A stretch of DNA of 64,000 nt from Leptolinea sp. (lineage in GTDB: Bacteria > Chloroflexota > Anaerolineae > Anaerolineales > Anaerolineaceae): positions 62,001 through 126,000 of the forward strand of contig JAAZMZ010000023.1 in NCBI GenBank assembly GCA_012798535.1. Direction: 5' to 3'. The position numbers and the translations under genes were made by a program. The notes under the pieces are model-generated. The model saw only the letters and a program-made list of their open reading frames with translations, searched no databases and was not told the origin of the DNA. Of this stretch, positions 52,881-63,105 are shown one piece after another (position 1 is the first letter of the stretch; every line of letters starts with the position of its first letter).

Positions 52881-53732
52881 ATGCCGCAATTAATTGTTGG
52901 CGTCAGATTCAATCCGATCGGTAAGATTTATCATTTTGATAGCGGGAAGATCACCGATCTTACCCTGGGTGATTATGTGGTTGTAGAAACCAGCCGCGGG
53001 AAACAGCTCGGGCAGGTTTCGCAGATAATTTCTGATCCTGGGAATCCTCCTGAAGGCGGTTGGAAGTTGATCGAACGGCGTGCTACGCCACGCGATCTGG
53101 TAACACGCCAGAGTTGGCAATCAAAAGAACCCGAAGTGGTTGATTTTACCCGTCAGCGTTCGAAAGAATTGCGGCTGAATGGAGTCAAAATCATCTCATC
53201 GGAATACAGTTTTGATGGCAACCGCCTGACCGTCTTTTTCAGCACAGAAACCGAAGAAAAGGCGGATCTTAAATCTCTTCGCCAGGATGTGCAACGTCGT
53301 TTTGCGCCGGTACAGGTAGATTTGCGTCAAATTGGTCCTCGCGATGTATCCAAGAGTATCTGTGGGATTGGCGCTTGCGGCCTGGAAAAGCGATGTTGCT
53401 GCCAGTTCCTGTCTGAGTTCAGTTCCATTTCGATCCGCATGGCAAAAGAGCAGGGCATTTCCCTTACTCCAGGTGAGATCACGGGTATGTGTGGCCGCTT
53501 ACGATGCTGCCTTGCTTACGAGTTCGAACAGTATTCAGAAGCTCGCTCACATCTGCCCAAACGGAATAAAGAGGTTGTAACACCCGCCGGTACGGGAAAA
53601 GTTATCGATATCCGCCCACTTCAGGAAATGGTCACCGTAGATATTCCTGAAATCGGTGTTCGGGAATTTCACGCCTCCGAAATTACATTCACATCACAGA
53701 CAGAGGAAAAATCAGGTGCAAAGCGGAATTGA
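52881..53732 (+). CDS. PSP1 domain protein (RicT/YaaT family)
   Basis: Soluble protein of 283 aa from the ATG at 52881. AGGAG precedes this start, while the track start at 52863 lies inside mrp. The N-terminal PSP1 domain shows VRFNPIGKIYHFD and DYVVVETSRGKQLGQV. The Cys-rich end CGIGACGLEKRCCCQF and MCGRLRCCLAYE matches RicT, which in Bacillus forms an Fe-S-containing complex with RicA and RicF and affects RNA processing. No RicA or RicF genes are nearby. Its place after mrp suggests a cofactor link. Confidence 0.85.
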   Translation: MPQLIVGVRFNPIGKIYHFDSGKITDLTLGDYVVVETSRGKQLGQVSQIISDPGNPPEGGWKLIERRATPRDLVTRQSWQSKEPEVVDFTRQRSKELRLNGVKIISSEYSFDGNRLTVFFSTETEEKADLKSLRQDVQRRFAPVQVDLRQIGPRDVSKSICGIGACGLEKRCCCQFLSEFSSISIRMAKEQGISLTPGEITGMCGRLRCCLAYEFEQYSEARSHLPKRNKEVVTPAGTGKVIDIRPLQEMVTVDIPEIGVREFHASEITFTSQTEEKSGAKRN

Positions 53733-54447
53733 AGGTTGGTCGGATAAGAAAAAAATCCTGGTAGTACTGGCACATCCGGATGATCCAGAATTTTTCTGTG
53801 GCGCGACTCTGGCAGGTTGGTCGAAAGACGGACATGAAATTTATTATTGTCTGATCACCAGCGGAAACAAAGGATCGGATGATCCATCTATCACACCGAA
53901 TGAATTGGCTATTCTGCGTGCGGAAGAACAAAAACAGGCAGCAGCGGTCATCGGCGTCAACCGTATTGAGAACCTGGGATACGACGATGGGACGTTACAG
54001 GCGGATCTAAAAGTACGAAAAGATGTCGTGCGGGTTATTCGTCAGGTAAAGCCTGATATTCTTGTCTCCTGTGATCCCACCAATTATTTCCCAAATGAAG
54101 GTTATATCAACCATCCAGACCATCGGGCAGCCGGGCAAATCGCCCTGGATGCCGTATTTCCAGCCAGCGGGAATCGTATGTTTTTCCCGGAATTATTAAC
54201 GGAAGAGAAACTCGAGCCACATTCAGTTGATGAAGTCTGGCTTTCGTTGACATCTCAACCCAACATTACGCTGGATATAACCGATACATTTGAAATCAAA
54301 CTGAATGCGCTGAAAAAACACCGCAGCCAAATCGGAGATCCGATTGCGTTTGAAAAACGGCTCAGGACAACACGGCATACAAAAGATTCGACAGATGAAT
54401 TACCCCGGTACGAAGAATCATTCAAGAGAATCATCTTTCGAAAATAG
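53716..54447 (+). CDS. PIG-L family deacetylase
   Basis: Zinc-dependent N-acetylglucosaminyl-deacetylase-like protein (243 aa). The first metal motif is VLAHPDDPEFFCGATLAG and the second is INHPDHRAAGQIALDAVF. The GTG at 53716 is my chosen start: AGAGG precedes it and the protein begins about 17 residues before the fold, as in relatives. The track start at 53656 is inside the PSP1 gene. It overlaps that gene by 17 bases. PIG-L enzymes deacetylate sugars or glycolipids, including bacillithiol- and mycothiol-type precursors; the substrate here is unknown. Confidence 0.82.
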   Translation: MQSGIEGWSDKKKILVVLAHPDDPEFFCGATLAGWSKDGHEIYYCLITSGNKGSDDPSITPNELAILRAEEQKQAAAVIGVNRIENLGYDDGTLQADLKVRKDVVRVIRQVKPDILVSCDPTNYFPNEGYINHPDHRAAGQIALDAVFPASGNRMFFPELLTEEKLEPHSVDEVWLSLTSQPNITLDITDTFEIKLNALKKHRSQIGDPIAFEKRLRTTRHTKDSTDELPRYEESFKRIIFRK

Positions 54448-54474
54448 CAATTAATCAAAATAAGGAATCCTGGA

Positions 54475-54503
54475 TTGACATATCAATTCGGGAAGGATAT
54501 AAT
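54475..54503 (+). promoter_or_regulatory. Sigma70-type promoter of the gntR-korAB operon
   Basis: TTGACA (54475-54480) and TATAAT (54498-54503) with an ideal 17-base spacer. An inverted repeat CTTAAT/ATTAAG (54512-54517 and 54527-54532) overlaps the expected start and could be the GntR operator. Confidence 0.8.
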
Positions 54504-54549
54504 TTAATCATCTTAATTATCTTATTATTAAGAGCATATCTCTGATCTT

Positions 54550-55239
54550 ATGTCGGAAATCTACCTGAACACGTTTCTCCAATATCTGGCAGATCATAAC
54601 AAACAGGATGGCTGTCGTCTTCCTTCTCTCAGTGAACTGAGCAAAGCCACGCAGACAAGCATTCCCAGTCTTCGTGAACAACTTGAAGTCGCCAGGGCCT
54701 TTGGTTTTGTTGAAGTCAAACCTAAAACCGGTATTCGCAAGAACCGATACCAATTTACCCCCGCCGTAACGGCCAGTCTATCTTATGCCGTTAAAGAAGA
54801 TCGGCGGCGTTTTGATGCTTTTGCCGATTTGCGTAAACATATCGAAGCAGCCTATTTCGAAGAAGCGGCGGCTCTTTTAACAAAAGAGGATATTGAATCC
54901 CTTTTTCAATTAATACAGGCTGCGAGGCAGAAGCTGGCTCATAAACCTGTTGAAATCCCATTCTACGAGCATCGAGATTTTCATTTATTGATGTATAGCA
55001 GATTGGAAAATCCTTTTGTAACTGGTCTTTTAGAAGCTTACTGGTATATGTATGAAGAAGTTGGATTGAATCGATACACCGGGATTGATTATCAGGTCAG
55101 AGTCTGGGAATACCACGAAAAAATTGTTGAATCGATCCAACTGGGAGAGTTCTCCAACAGCAAGAAAACCCTGCTTGAACACATGATCTTACTGAATCAA
55201 CGTCCACTGGAAAAAGCAAAAAACGATCATTTTGAATGA
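54550..55239 (+). CDS. GntR family regulator, FadR/FCD type
   Basis: 229-aa transcription factor. The winged-helix domain is in residues 5-70 (LPSLSELSKATQTSIPSLRE, then RAFGFVEVKPKTGI). The C-terminal all-helical FCD domain follows (FADLRKHIEAAYFEEAAALL, then EHRDFHLLMYSRLENPFVTG), where an Asp and His residues would bind a metal with a small organic acid. It is the first gene of the operon with korA and korB and overlaps korA's upstream region, so it probably senses a carboxylate related to their reaction and controls its own operon. Confidence 0.85.
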   Translation: MSEIYLNTFLQYLADHNKQDGCRLPSLSELSKATQTSIPSLREQLEVARAFGFVEVKPKTGIRKNRYQFTPAVTASLSYAVKEDRRRFDAFADLRKHIEAAYFEEAAALLTKEDIESLFQLIQAARQKLAHKPVEIPFYEHRDFHLLMYSRLENPFVTGLLEAYWYMYEEVGLNRYTGIDYQVRVWEYHEKIVESIQLGEFSNSKKTLLEHMILLNQRPLEKAKNDHFE

Positions 55240-55252
55240 TCCAGAGGAAAAT

Positions 55253-57055
55253 ATGAATTCCATTATCAATGATTTTAATTTGACCATCAGCACAATTAAC
55301 GGCTCGGGAAGTGCCACCGCGAATACAACTCTTTTACGGGCAATTTTCAAGATGGGGATACCCGTTTCCGGGAAGAATATTTTTCCTTCGAATATTCAGG
55401 GACAACCAACCTGGTTCACGATCCGGATAAATCAGTCTGGATTTGTTGCCCGGCAGGAAAAAGATGACATTGTGGTCGCCATGAATCCCACAACCATTCA
55501 AAATGAGCTTGAATCGGTTTGCCCAGGCGGGGTGCTGTTTTTTGCCGACCATATCCATCTACCATCAAACCGGTCAGACATAACCATATATCCAATGCCG
55601 GTAAAACAGATCATGCATGATTCGGAAATACAGCCTTCTATGCGTGATTATGTGGCCAATATGGTCTATGTCGGTATTGTCGGGCATATCCTTGATCTCG
55701 ATATGGATAAGGTACGGCTTGCCCTGGACTATCATTTCAAGGGTAAGGAATCGGCTGTCACCGCAAATTGGAAAATTATAGAAGCATCCATCGACTGGAC
55801 AAAAGCAAATATAAAAAAACAGGATCCCTATAGACTGAAGACATTGAATCCCTTGAACGATTACATAATGACAGATGGAAACACTGCCGCCGCTCTGGGA
55901 GCTATCTTTGGTGGGGTGCAATTCAATGCCTGGTACCCGATTACCCCGGCCACCAGCATTTCCGAGTCATTGAATGAATATTTACCGCAATTACGGCGCG
56001 ACCCTACCACAGGCAAGGATAATTATGTAGTTATCCAGGCGGAGGATGAGTTATCGGCAATCGGTATGGCGATCGGAGCTGGCTTTTCAGGTTTACGTGC
56101 CATGACCTCGACTTCAGGCCCGGGTTTGTCTCTGATGTCAGAGTATCTCGGTTTGGCCTATTATTCAGAAACCCCGGTGGTTATCTGGGATGTACAGCGT
56201 GTTGGACCATCGACGGGTCTTCCCACCCGGACAGCCCAGGGTGATCTCACTCAGACCTACTTCATCAGCCATGGAGATACCCAATTCCCAATTTTGATAC
56301 CGGGTACAGTCGATGAATGTTTCGAATTTGGCTGGAAGGCGTTTGATATCGCTGAGAGATTGCAGTCACCAGTAATTGTTCTCTCTGACCTTGACCTGGG
56401 CATGAATGAATGGATGACACACAAATTCGAATATCCGAATAAACCAATGGACAGAGGAAAAATCCTCTGGGAAGAGGACCTGGAAAGGCTGTTGAAAGAA
56501 AGATCTGGAGACTGGGGGCGTTATCTGGATATTGACGGGGATGGTATTCCCTATCGTACCGTTCCAGGCAACACTCACCCGAAGAGTCCTTATCTGGCAA
56601 GGGGTACCGGGCATGATGAGTACGCACGATATACAGAAGATAACGTAGCGTGGGAAAATGGACAAACGCGTCTGTTAAGAAAACTTGAAAAAGCAAAAGA
56701 ATTCCTGCCTCCACCGATCATAACAAAAGAAAAAGAAGCTTCATTTGGGATTATTGGCTACGGATCGACAGAATTGTCCATTCTCGAAGCACAGGATTTC
56801 TATCATAAAGAGGGTATATCGACAAATTTTGCGCGAATCAGATCTATCCCATTTTCAACTGAAATAAAAAGATTCATAACTGAAAATAAGCGTATCTATG
56901 TGATCGAAAACAACCGAGATGGACAAATGTGTCAGTTGTTACAGATTATCTACCCCGAAATGGCCGGAAAATTCATCAAAATTTGTCATGTTGACGGATT
57001 ACCGTTGACGGCTCGATGGATTTGTGAAGCGATCAATTCGCATCAGGAGAGATAA
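55253..57055 (+). CDS. korA: 2-oxoacid:ferredoxin oxidoreductase, fused gamma-alpha subunit
   Basis: 600-aa subunit containing the gamma domain fused to the N-terminus of alpha. Gamma domain at about 1-190: INGSGSATANTTLLRAIFKM and VARQEKDDIVVAMNP. Alpha domain: DGNTAAALGAIFGGVQFNAW, YPITPATSISESLNEYLP, and TSTSGPGLSLMSEYLGLAYY. Such enzymes convert a 2-oxoacid plus CoA to acyl-CoA, CO2 and reduced ferredoxin. 2-Oxoglutarate is the likely but unproven substrate. I choose the ATG at 55253 with AGAGG upstream. It has a 2-base gap to korB. Confidence 0.87.
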   Translation: MNSIINDFNLTISTINGSGSATANTTLLRAIFKMGIPVSGKNIFPSNIQGQPTWFTIRINQSGFVARQEKDDIVVAMNPTTIQNELESVCPGGVLFFADHIHLPSNRSDITIYPMPVKQIMHDSEIQPSMRDYVANMVYVGIVGHILDLDMDKVRLALDYHFKGKESAVTANWKIIEASIDWTKANIKKQDPYRLKTLNPLNDYIMTDGNTAAALGAIFGGVQFNAWYPITPATSISESLNEYLPQLRRDPTTGKDNYVVIQAEDELSAIGMAIGAGFSGLRAMTSTSGPGLSLMSEYLGLAYYSETPVVIWDVQRVGPSTGLPTRTAQGDLTQTYFISHGDTQFPILIPGTVDECFEFGWKAFDIAERLQSPVIVLSDLDLGMNEWMTHKFEYPNKPMDRGKILWEEDLERLLKERSGDWGRYLDIDGDGIPYRTVPGNTHPKSPYLARGTGHDEYARYTEDNVAWENGQTRLLRKLEKAKEFLPPPIITKEKEASFGIIGYGSTELSILEAQDFYHKEGISTNFARIRSIPFSTEIKRFITENKRIYVIENNRDGQMCQLLQIIYPEMAGKFIKICHVDGLPLTARWICEAINSHQER

Positions 57056-57057
57056 CC

Positions 57058-58104
57058 ATGACCGATACTCCTTTAACTTCGGTTTCACCGACCAATCTAA
57101 TAGGCCTGACCCGGGCCGATTACAAAGGTGCCGTGAGTACGTTATGTCAGGGATGCGGTCATAATTCCATAGCGAACCAGATCATTGCGGCGTGTTATGA
57201 ACTAAATATCAAACCCGAAAAAACTATGAAGTTTTCAGGGATTGGATGCTCCAGTAAAAGCCCGACTTACTTTCTAGGTCATTCCTTCGGTTTCAATGGT
57301 TTACACGGCAGAATGCCATCCCTGGCACAGGGAGCCGGTTTTGGCGATACATCCATGCGGATCATCGGGGTAAGCGGAGATGGTGACACAGCCAGTATCG
57401 GTTTTGGTCAGTTCAAGCATCTGTCAAGGCGAAATTTCCCAATGACCTATATTGTGGAAAATAACGGTGTATACGGCCTGACAAAAGGGCAGTTCTCCGC
57501 TACTGCGGAACGGGGAAAAACCCTGAAGAAACAGGGCACCAGCCGCTATTTACCGGTTGATATCTGCATGGAAGCATTGATCTCAAATGCGTCTTTTGTT
57601 GCGCGCTCTTTTGCCGGTGACCCCCGGCAGGTTAAAGATCTTATTAAGGCTGCATTGAGTCATCGTGGATTGAGTGTGTTGGATATCATCAGCCCCTGCG
57701 TGACATTCTACAATCTGGATACCTCGCTGCATTCATACTCCTGGGGAAAAGACCACGAATCTCATCTCCACGAACTGTCATTTGTTCCTCCCCGCGAAGA
57801 AATTATGATCGAGGATTTCGAAGAAAATACCATTCGTGAGATCGAATTGCATGATGGATCGACAATAGTCTTGAAGAAACTGGATGTTGAATATGATCCC
57901 ACCAATCGCTGGGATGCGATGCATATGCTGGAAGAAGCCTATCTTAATGACTGGCTGGTTACCGGATTGATTTATGTGGATCCAGATCAACCATCAATGT
58001 ATGACCTGTATAATCTCGTCGACAAACCATTGAATCGACTGACAGAAAAAGAATTACGGCCATCAGAAGAAGCACTTAATAAAATAAACGCCAGAATGTT
58101 TTAA
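57058..58104 (+). CDS. korB: 2-oxoacid:ferredoxin oxidoreductase beta subunit
   Basis: Thiamine-diphosphate subunit (348 aa). The Cys ligands of its single 4Fe-4S cluster are seen in STLCQGCGHNSIANQ and GIGCSSKSP, with a further Cys in the C-terminal half (IISPCVTFYN). The TPP motif is GVSGDGDTASIGFGQFKHLSRRN followed by VENNGVYGLTKGQFSAT. It pairs with korA. It is convergent with the pyruvate kinase gene; no clear terminator stands in the 63-base gap. Confidence 0.9.
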   Translation: MTDTPLTSVSPTNLIGLTRADYKGAVSTLCQGCGHNSIANQIIAACYELNIKPEKTMKFSGIGCSSKSPTYFLGHSFGFNGLHGRMPSLAQGAGFGDTSMRIIGVSGDGDTASIGFGQFKHLSRRNFPMTYIVENNGVYGLTKGQFSATAERGKTLKKQGTSRYLPVDICMEALISNASFVARSFAGDPRQVKDLIKAALSHRGLSVLDIISPCVTFYNLDTSLHSYSWGKDHESHLHELSFVPPREEIMIEDFEENTIREIELHDGSTIVLKKLDVEYDPTNRWDAMHMLEEAYLNDWLVTGLIYVDPDQPSMYDLYNLVDKPLNRLTEKELRPSEEALNKINARMF

Positions 58105-58167
58105 AGGGAAAACGATAGCACCGCATTTTTGTTTGGTACTGGCGTTTTATTTGCTGGTGGATTCTGG

Positions 58168-59619
58168 TTATTTGTTTCTTCCCAGCGTGTGTAAAAGTAC
58201 GAAGTTCGGAGGCAGGTTCTTACCGACCGGGAAACCTGAAATCAGAATAACCTGCTGACCGGCTTTCATCAGAGATGATTCTATGATGGCATTTTCTACC
58301 GTCTGGATCATTGATTCAACTGTTGATGCAAATGGCACCAAAAAGGGTGTGATTCCCCAGTAGAGACCAAGCCGCTGATATGTACGTTTATCCGGAGTAA
58401 AAGCCAGTACAGGGACATCAGGTCTCACTTTTGACATGACACGTGCTGTGTGCCCGCCGCGTGTAAATACGGCGATACAGGTGACATCGGTGTCCTGGGC
58501 GAGTTCTTTGGCCGCTCTGGCCAGGGAATATGAATCATCCTGCAAACTGAGGGGATCAGGAATAGGATGACAGTGTCCCCATTCCGCATTATGAGCTTCT
58601 GCTTCCTGGATGATGGCATCCATCATCTTTACCGCATCCACCGGGTAATCACCACTGGCAGTTTCGCCTGAAAGCATCACTGCGTCTGAGCCATCAAAAA
58701 TCGCGTTGGCTACATCTGAGGCTTCAGCCCGGGTGGGGCGGGGATTATGCATCATCGATTCAAGCATCTGAGTGGCTGTTATCACCTGACGCGACTTTTT
58801 CGTTGCAGCTTCAATGATCAGCTTCTGCATAATGGGAACAGTTTGCGGTGAAGTTTCCACTCCAAGATCACCCCGCGCGACCATAACGCCATCCGAAGCA
58901 TCCAGAATAGCCTCCAGGTCATCAATGGCTTCCGGTCTTTCGAGCTTGGCGATTATGCGGGTATCCGTCCGTGCTGGATTGATATCAAAGATAGCTTTTC
59001 GAACAATTTTTATATCATTCGCCGAGCGGACAAAGGAAATAGCCACATAATCGACTTCCTCCTGCAGTCCGAAAGTCAGGTCTTCTTTGTCTTTCTCTGT
59101 GAAACCGGGAATTAAGATATCTGCTCCCGGCAGGTTCACACCTTTGTGAGAGGTCAATCTTCCACCGAGTTTTACCGTCGATTGGACAGAATCGGATTTT
59201 ATGGCAGTGACCTGTAATTCCAATCGGCCGTCATCCAGCAGAATCCGGCTGCCAGAGTGTACAGAACGGGCCAGTTCGGGAACTTCCATCGGAATTACGT
59301 GGTCAATTCCCTCTGATAACGCACCTGCTTTGGACGTCAATAATACAGATTGCCCGGCAACCAGATCAATTCCTGCATCTGGAAGTAATCCAACTCTCAT
59401 TTTGGGCCCCTGCAGATCCTGCAAGATGGATATGGGTTTCTTGATCTCCTGCGATATCTGGCGAACCATGCCGATCCGGCGATGATGATCTTCGTGGGTG
59501 CCATGGGAAAAATTCAACCGAACAACATCAACACCCGCCAGAAGAAGTTCTTTTAGCTTCTCCAGTGTGTCACAGGCCGGTCCAATAGTAGCTACAATCT
59601 TTGCTTTTCGACTGTTCAT
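58168..59619 (-). CDS. pyk: Pyruvate kinase
   Basis: Glycolytic enzyme (483 aa) that transfers phosphate from PEP to ADP. Visible motifs: KIVATIGPACDTLEKL, VVRLNFSHGTHEDH, the active-site KLERPEAIDDLEAILDASDG, MVARGDLGVE, and TATQMLESMMHNPRPTRAE. The C-terminal domain is of the normal short type without the extra PEP-utiliser domain. It is last in the fmdB-argF-rocD-CoA-transferase-pyk stretch, 3 bases after the preceding stop. Confidence 0.95.
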   Translation of the reverse strand: MNSRKAKIVATIGPACDTLEKLKELLLAGVDVVRLNFSHGTHEDHHRRIGMVRQISQEIKKPISILQDLQGPKMRVGLLPDAGIDLVAGQSVLLTSKAGALSEGIDHVIPMEVPELARSVHSGSRILLDDGRLELQVTAIKSDSVQSTVKLGGRLTSHKGVNLPGADILIPGFTEKDKEDLTFGLQEEVDYVAISFVRSANDIKIVRKAIFDINPARTDTRIIAKLERPEAIDDLEAILDASDGVMVARGDLGVETSPQTVPIMQKLIIEAATKKSRQVITATQMLESMMHNPRPTRAEASDVANAIFDGSDAVMLSGETASGDYPVDAVKMMDAIIQEAEAHNAEWGHCHPIPDPLSLQDDSYSLARAAKELAQDTDVTCIAVFTRGGHTARVMSKVRPDVPVLAFTPDKRTYQRLGLYWGITPFLVPFASTVESMIQTVENAIIESSLMKAGQQVILISGFPVGKNLPPNFVLLHTLGRNK

Positions 59620-59622
59620 AGT

Positions 59623-60936
59623 CTATTCGATATAACGTAAGTTTTTAGCTTCATGGGTTAATTCTTCACGAAAATCGGGGTGGGCGATGGAAATTAATGC
59701 CTGGGCACGCTGCCGGAAAGACTTTCCATATAGATCAACCATACCATATTCTGTGACAACATAGTGAATATGGTTCCGGGTTGTAACTACACCAGCACCT
59801 GGTTTCAGCATGGGAACGATCTTATTGTGGATTTTTCCGCTGGCATCCATGGAGGTGCTGGGAAGTGCAATAATAGGCATTCCTTCTTCCGCCAGTGAAG
59901 ACCCATAGATGAAATCAACTTGGCCGCCAGGGCCGCTGTATATCTTTGTACCGATAGAATCTGAACAGACTTGTCCGGTGAGATCAATTTCTATCGCGGA
60001 ATTTATTGCGACCATTTTCCGATTTTTCGCAATGATCAGGGGATTATTCACATACTCAGTGCGTTGGATTTCTACCAGTGGGTTGTTGTCACACCAGCGG
60101 TGTAACACCCTTGAGCCAAGCAGGAAACCTGTAGTAATCTTGTCTTTATGCAGAGTTTTTTGGGAGTTGTTTATCACACCTTTTTTAACAAGATCAATCA
60201 CACCGTCTGAGATCAATTCCGAATGAATTCCCAGATCCTTTTTATCGTTAAGATACTTTAAGACTGCATTCGGGATATCACCAATACCGAGCTGCAATGT
60301 GGCACCGTCTGTGATCCTCTCTGCAATATACTGGCCGATCTTCTCCGTCACCGGGTCAGAATCCAGATCGGGCATGGGAATCTCAGCGAGAGGATAATTG
60401 ACCGGAACGATGGCGGAGAGTTTGCTGATGTGTACCAGAGTATCACCCAACATTCGAGGCATTTGTTCGTTTATCTCACCAATCATAATCTTTGCAGATT
60501 CGGCCGGACCCTTCGTTAATCCGCTTTCGACTCCATACGTACAGAAACCCTGCTCATCGGGTGGTGAAAGATGCACAAATGCGACGTCTACCGGCAAAAT
60601 ACCCTTCATGAACAATAAAGGGTATTCCGATAAAAACACCGGAGTGTAGTCTGCACGGCATTCGTGAATAGCTTTACGGACATTCGCGCTGACAAACAAT
60701 GAATTTATCCGCAAGTGGCCTGCCATACAGGGATCGACGTACTCCGAACCGATGATTGTCAATGCCTGACAAACCTCAACATCGTGTAATTCTGGAGCCC
60801 GGCGGATAAGTGCAGATAACAACTCACGGGGAACAGAGCAGTTTGATGTGAGATAAATCCGCTGGCCGGATTGAACAAAGCGAATGGCTTCATCAGCCGA
60901 GACTATTCTGTCTGCGTACTCGGTTTTCCAATCCAT
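59623..60936 (-). CDS. Acetyl-CoA hydrolase/transferase family protein (4-hydroxybutyrate CoA-transferase-like)
   Basis: CoA-transferase of 437 aa. N-terminal QSGQRIYLTSNCSVPRELL and the two Rossmann-like halves of the family are seen, with TLQLGIGDIPNAVLKYLND, LGIHSELISDGVIDLVKKG, and the CoA-site GPGGQVDFIYGSSLAEEG. The catalytic Glu of this family normally lies in the GIGxxPxAV..LGIHSE region and is present. It could make acyl-CoA from acetate, succinate or 4-hydroxybutyrate. Neighbours are pyruvate kinase and ornithine aminotransferase, which does not fix the substrate. Confidence 0.82.
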   Translation of the reverse strand: MDWKTEYADRIVSADEAIRFVQSGQRIYLTSNCSVPRELLSALIRRAPELHDVEVCQALTIIGSEYVDPCMAGHLRINSLFVSANVRKAIHECRADYTPVFLSEYPLLFMKGILPVDVAFVHLSPPDEQGFCTYGVESGLTKGPAESAKIMIGEINEQMPRMLGDTLVHISKLSAIVPVNYPLAEIPMPDLDSDPVTEKIGQYIAERITDGATLQLGIGDIPNAVLKYLNDKKDLGIHSELISDGVIDLVKKGVINNSQKTLHKDKITTGFLLGSRVLHRWCDNNPLVEIQRTEYVNNPLIIAKNRKMVAINSAIEIDLTGQVCSDSIGTKIYSGPGGQVDFIYGSSLAEEGMPIIALPSTSMDASGKIHNKIVPMLKPGAGVVTTRNHIHYVVTEYGMVDLYGKSFRQRAQALISIAHPDFREELTHEAKNLRYIE

Positions 60937-60949
60937 ATCCTTACCCCGA

Positions 60950-62152
60950 TCAGTTTTCTAACAGGACGCCGCGTATCTTTTCCAATGCCCAGTCTATTGT
61001 AGGCCGGTCAATAATCAGCGGAGGAGCAAAGCGGATAATATTTTCGTGGGTTTCCTTGGCCAGAATTCCCCTGGCTTTGAGCGCTTCGCAGTATTTACGC
61101 GCTCCGCCGGCTTCCGGCTTCATTTCCACGCCGATAAGCAGCCCGCGTCCGCGCACTTCTCGTATCTTTGGACTGTTGATCTCAGCCAGTTGCTCGATAA
61201 AATACTCACCCTGAATGGCGGCATTCTCGATCATTTTTTCTTCGACAAGAACTTTCAATGATTCGCGGGCAACCGCAGCGGCCAGAGGATTACCGCCGAA
61301 GGTTGAACCGTGTTCGCCCGGATGGATCAAACCCAGAATGGGTTTGTCCGCCAGAACAGCAGATACCGGATAAAAACCACCGCCCAGTGCTTTTCCAAGA
61401 ATGACCAGATCCGCTCTCACATTTTCATGCTGTGTGGCCAATAACTTCCCGGTTCTCCCCAAACCCGTCTGTATCTCGTCAGCGATAAAAAGTATATTTT
61501 CTCTTGTGCATATATCTCTGACATTTTTCAGGTAGCCAGCCGGTGGAATGTTTACGCCGGCTTCTCCCTGGATTGGTTCAATCATCACAGCCACCGTATT
61601 AGGGGTGATGGCATTTTCCAGGGATTTCGCATCGCCAAAGGGAACAGAAATAAAACCGGGAGTGTGCGGTCCAAAATCATCTTTGTACAATGGTTCAGAT
61701 GAAAAGGAGATGATGGAAATGGTTCTGCCGTGAAAATTTCCTTCGGCAACGATGATTTCTGCTTTGCCACGCGGAACCTTCTTGGAGACATATCCCCATT
61801 TCCTTGCCACTTTCAGGGCTGTTTCAACTGCCTCAGCACCGCTGTTCATCGGCAAAACCATTTCATACCCGGTCAGATCAGATAATTCCTTATAAAACAG
61901 AGCCAGTTGATCGTTTCTAAATGCCCTTGATGTCAGGGTCAATTTCCCCGCCTGTTCAATCAATGCTTTCAGTATTCGCGGATGAACATGCCCTTGATTC
62001 AATGCTGAATATGAGCTTAGGCAATCCAGATACTTATTTCCATCAACATCGAAAACCCAGACACCTTCTCCACGAGTGAGAACAACATCCAACGGATGGT
62101 AGTTGTGTGCGCCGATTCTTTCTTCGAGGTCGATGAATTCCTGGCTTCTCAT
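60950..62152 (-). CDS. rocD: Ornithine--oxo-acid transaminase (class III)
   Basis: PLP aminotransferase (400 aa). It resembles ornithine aminotransferase: N-terminal [35 protein letters not shown], the [18 protein letters not shown] loop, [16 protein letters not shown], and the PLP lysine in [20 protein letters not shown]. It moves the delta-amino group of ornithine to 2-oxoglutarate, giving glutamate semialdehyde for proline or degradation. Directly upstream in the same operon is argF, so both compete for ornithine. AGGAC before the ATG is the likely start site. Confidence 0.88.
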   Translation of the reverse strand: MRSQEFIDLEERIGAHNYHPLDVVLTRGEGVWVFDVDGNKYLDCLSSYSALNQGHVHPRILKALIEQAGKLTLTSRAFRNDQLALFYKELSDLTGYEMVLPMNSGAEAVETALKVARKWGYVSKKVPRGKAEIIVAEGNFHGRTISIISFSSEPLYKDDFGPHTPGFISVPFGDAKSLENAITPNTVAVMIEPIQGEAGVNIPPAGYLKNVRDICTRENILFIADEIQTGLGRTGKLLATQHENVRADLVILGKALGGGFYPVSAVLADKPILGLIHPGEHGSTFGGNPLAAAVARESLKVLVEEKMIENAAIQGEYFIEQLAEINSPKIREVRGRGLLIGVEMKPEAGGARKYCEALKARGILAKETHENIIRFAPPLIIDRPTIDWALEKIRGVLLEN

Positions 62153-62160
62153 AGTAGTCC

Positions 62161-63084
62161 TTATCGGAATAGACTGACAAGAATGGCTTTTTGGGCATGC
62201 ATACGATTATGCGCCTGTGGGAAGAGAACAGAATGTGGTCCATCGGCCACCTCATCCGTGATCTCCTGTCCACGATGCGCCGGAAGACAGTGCATAACGA
62301 TTACATTAGGTGAAGCTTCAGCGACCAGTTTTGCATTGACCTGGTAGGGAGGGAAGACTTTTTTACGTTTTTCGGTTTCTTCCTCCTGTCCCATGCTTGT
62401 CCAGGTATCGGTATAGATTACATCCGCGCCTTTGACAGCCTCGTGCGGATCACGCATCATCCGAATGGATACACCTGATTTGGCGGCAAATGTCTTGCCT
62501 TCATTCAAAGCTTTCTCGGAGAGATCATAGCCTTCAGGGGAGGCAATCGTAAAGTTGGCACCCAATTTTGAGCAGAAATGCAGAAGTGAAACGGCGACAT
62601 TATTTCCATCACCGATGTAACTCACATTCAGCCCCTTGATGCGGTTGAACTTCTCGAAGATAGTCAATGCATCAGCCATACCCTGGCAGGGATGATCGTA
62701 ATCACTGAGACCGTTGATCACCGGAATATCGGCCCATTTGGCCAGATCAAGCACATGCTGGTGGGCAAAAACCCGTGCCATGATGATATCCACGTAACCT
62801 GCCAGCACGCGGGCGACATCTGCTACAGACTCGCGTTGACCTAGACCAATTTCATTCGGAGAAAGGTAGAGTGCATCGCCGCCAAGATGACGCATGGCCA
62901 TATCGAAACTGACCCGTGTTCGCAGGCTTGGTTTCTGAAAGATCATTCCCAACACCTTGCCCTTTAAGATCGGTTTATTCTCACCCTTTTCGCGTCTTTC
63001 TTTTTTCAATTCCACGGCAAGGTCAAGAATACTCTGTAACGCTTCCGGGGTACTATCCGCGATGGAAATAAAATCTTTCTTCAT
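62161..63084 (-). CDS. argF: Ornithine carbamoyltransferase
   Basis: Transcarbamylase (307 aa) that makes citrulline from ornithine and carbamoyl phosphate. The carbamoyl-phosphate site is [16 protein letters not shown], and the ornithine site [11 protein letters not shown] is specific for ornithine enzymes as opposed to aspartate transcarbamylase. [27 protein letters not shown] is also conserved. It is translated after the zinc-ribbon gene and before rocD. Confidence 0.95.
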   Translation of the reverse strand: MKKDFISIADSTPEALQSILDLAVELKKERREKGENKPILKGKVLGMIFQKPSLRTRVSFDMAMRHLGGDALYLSPNEIGLGQRESVADVARVLAGYVDIIMARVFAHQHVLDLAKWADIPVINGLSDYDHPCQGMADALTIFEKFNRIKGLNVSYIGDGNNVAVSLLHFCSKLGANFTIASPEGYDLSEKALNEGKTFAAKSGVSIRMMRDPHEAVKGADVIYTDTWTSMGQEEETEKRKKVFPPYQVNAKLVAEASPNVIVMHCLPAHRGQEITDEVADGPHSVLFPQAHNRMHAQKAILVSLFR

Positions 63085-63105
63085 AGAAATCTCCTTTTCA
63101 GTTTA

